Shown here in pieces: positions 62,759 through 64,000 of a stretch of 64,000 bases of DNA (position 1 is the first letter of the stretch; every line of letters begins with the position of its first letter). A program made the translations under genes and the position numbers. Under the pieces are notes generated by a model that saw only the letters and a list, made by a program, of their open reading frames with translations, was not told where the DNA came from and searched no databases. Origin of the DNA: Bacteroidota bacterium (GTDB taxonomy: Bacteria > Bacteroidota > Ignavibacteria > Ignavibacteriales > Ignavibacteriaceae); the NCBI GenBank assembly GCA_021824145.1, contig JAKALM010000001.1, forward strand, positions 62,001 to 126,000, in the 5' to 3' direction.

Positions 62759-62834
62759 TGGAATATTGCAGTAGTGGAATCTTGTATTTAGTGTTACGTA
62801 TTCTTATACATCATTCCAAAACTCCAATATTCCA
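62759..62834. repeat. Palindromic intergenic repeat, copy 3
   Basis: TGGAATATTG (62759-62768) pairs perfectly with CAATATTCCA (62825-62834), with a 56-base interior. The right arm also holds CATTCCAAAACTCCAATATT, echoing copies 1 and 2. It lies between the YdjC gene and the convergent sorting-domain gene and could serve both ends. Confidence 0.6.
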
Positions 62835-62840
62835 AATTAT

Positions 62841-64000
62841 TTATTTCAACAGCACCATTTTCTTTGTCTGCACGAAGCTTCCGGCTTCAATTCTGTAATA
62901 ATAAACTCCGCTTGAAAGATTATTTCCATCAAATTTTATTGAATAACTTCCCGATGAATATTCTTGATCGGCAATTTGAGAAACTTGCTGCCCAAGCTGG
63001 TTGTAAATTGTTATTCTTACTTTCTCAGCTTTTGGCAAAGTGAAATCAATTGAAGTTGATGGATTGAAAGGATTAGGATAATTCTGCGACAAAGAAAATT
63101 GGCTTGGAGTTAATTCAACTTCCTGTTGTATGCCAGTAACCAAAGAAACATAAGCGCGGATTAAATACTGATATGTTGCGATTGTGCTATCAACATAATA
63201 TAACCAGGTGTTACTACTTACATCATATGTCCAACTATTAGCAAAGTTAGTTCCAGGTGTTTCTGTAACCATTACTTTAGGATTATTAGTCGAAGGTATT
63301 ACAAAAGCTACAGCAAACGGCTGGTTAGTTGATATATTTAAATTTGAAAGATCAACTTTGGACCAATTCGGCCATGGAACAGGATAAGGAATGCCGGGTG
63401 TCGTTGATATTGAAGCCACAAATGGTCCTGCTAACTTTGTTTGTAAAGGTGATTTTGTGAAATTCTGATTATAAGTCCAAATTCCGCCTGTAATAGAACC
63501 AGAAGTTCTTAAACCTATTCTCACCGAATCAAGCTTTCCTCCTTGAAAGGCATCAAATACAACCGCAACCGTATCAGAAGCAGGTAATTGTAAATATCCA
63601 ATAGGCTCGGTGTCATCCCATTTCAATTCGGTTGTATTTGAAGTTACCGTTCCGGTTGCTTGATAGTTGAAGATCTGCGATGAAGACTGATTAGTATCAA
63701 TAACAGCGAATGTAATTGTGGAATAAGTGCTTCCCCAAGCTGGCTCTGAAAATTGCGAATTGAGAGGAACATCCAACACTCTTTTTGTATTGTTTCCAGT
63801 TTCAATAGCTTTTATAACAATTGAATTTGCCGGTGCAGTGAAAGTAATATTTAAATTTGATCCGTTTTTAAAAGTAAGATATTCTGCGGCAAGCCTATTT
63901 ACAGTATCAGTTGCGGTTACATTTGGATTATAAAAAGTTTTACCAACCGAAGCAGGAAGGTTTGGATATAAATATCCCCAAGAAGAATTTATCGTTCTAT
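62841..64000 (-). CDS. C-terminal part of a type A sorting-domain secreted protein (cut by right edge)
   Basis: The frame is open to base 64000, so the start lies outside the window; the first in-window start (GTG at 63779) is internal, and readable codons upstream of it (for example NSSWGYLYPNLPAS) support this. The visible 386 residues are beta-rich and end in the type A sorting domain (LSQNYPNPFNPSTSIDF ... SGVYYYRIEAG ... KKMVLLK). It is type IX cargo. The function of the main domain is not visible. Confidence 0.8.
   Translation of the reverse strand, partial: RTINSSWGYLYPNLPASVGKTFYNPNVTATDTVNRLAAEYLTFKNGSNLNITFTAPANSIVIKAIETGNNTKRVLDVPLNSQFSEPAWGSTYSTITFAVIDTNQSSSQIFNYQATGTVTSNTTELKWDDTEPIGYLQLPASDTVAVVFDAFQGGKLDSVRIGLRTSGSITGGIWTYNQNFTKSPLQTKLAGPFVASISTTPGIPYPVPWPNWSKVDLSNLNISTNQPFAVAFVIPSTNNPKVMVTETPGTNFANSWTYDVSSNTWLYYVDSTIATYQYLIRAYVSLVTGIQQEVELTPSQFSLSQNYPNPFNPSTSIDFTLPKAEKVRITIYNQLGQQVSQIADQEYSSGSYSIKFDGNNLSSGVYYYRIEAGSFVQTKKMVLLK

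Overview
The window is 64 kb of AT-rich, gene-dense bacterial chromosome. Several features point to the Bacteroidota/Chlorobi side of the tree, most likely an Ignavibacteria-type organism. Two proteins carry a type A C-terminal sorting domain with the NYPNPFNPST signature typical of Ignavibacteria and relatives (a type IX secretion cargo tag). There are many Bacteroidota-style outer-membrane barrels and lipoproteins, a UpxY-type NusG paralogue, and frequent TTG/GTG starts. No rRNA, tRNA, CRISPR array, insertion sequence or phage gene was seen. The lineage is an inference from protein style, not a measured placement.

Layout. 1-16.6 kb, almost all on the minus strand, is housekeeping. It holds the conserved rimP-nusA-infB-rbfA-truB-ribF-rpsO-pnp translation/RNA block, an RNase G, a transaldolase-like aldolase overlapping gcvT, a ComB-family phosphatase and ftsK. 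A terminator-like hairpin sits 7 bases upstream of the rimP start. 16.7-21.5 kb (minus) is an envelope cassette: a FecR-domain exported protein, an outer-membrane barrel fused to a transglutaminase-like domain, and two unrelated lipoproteins, closed at both ends by strong hairpins. 21.77-22.22 kb holds a decayed mscL, followed at once by an exported acetolactate decarboxylase. 23-27.4 kb has a pseudouridine synthase, two glycosyltransferases, a LOG-family protein and an aldo/keto reductase.

27.6-30.4 kb is a tightly coupled ECF sigma / HEAT-repeat anti-sigma / DUF4097 beta-repeat module. 30.6-40.1 kb looks richer in GC by eye. It carries a DPP-IV-type peptidase, DUF2461, an ABC exporter with a coupled 5'-nucleotidase, a PIN-domain toxin-antitoxin pair and hemL. 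Dispersed palindromic repeats and a MITE-like element are interspersed. 40.2-44.9 kb has an outer-membrane barrel, a secreted subtilisin with sorting domain and a Tat-exported glycosylasparaginase. 45-52.5 kb mixes a hybrid histidine kinase, UDP-glucose dehydrogenase plus UpxY, a YhaM-type exoribonuclease, a TPR protein, a sirtuin with an altered NAD-binding motif, a MarR regulator and rpiB. 52.5-64 kb holds a multi-PAS kinase, MarC, an aromatic amino-acid decarboxylase, an ADP-forming acyl-CoA synthetase, AMP nucleosidase, a lipoprotein M14 carboxypeptidase, a YdjC-type deacetylase and a sorting-domain protein cut by the right edge.

The best candidates for something undescribed are the barrel-transglutaminase/FecR/lipoprotein cassette, the sigma/HEAT anti-sigma/DUF4097 module and the hairpin in front of the rimP-nusA operon. 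The clearest single sequence-level discovery is the mscL pseudogene.
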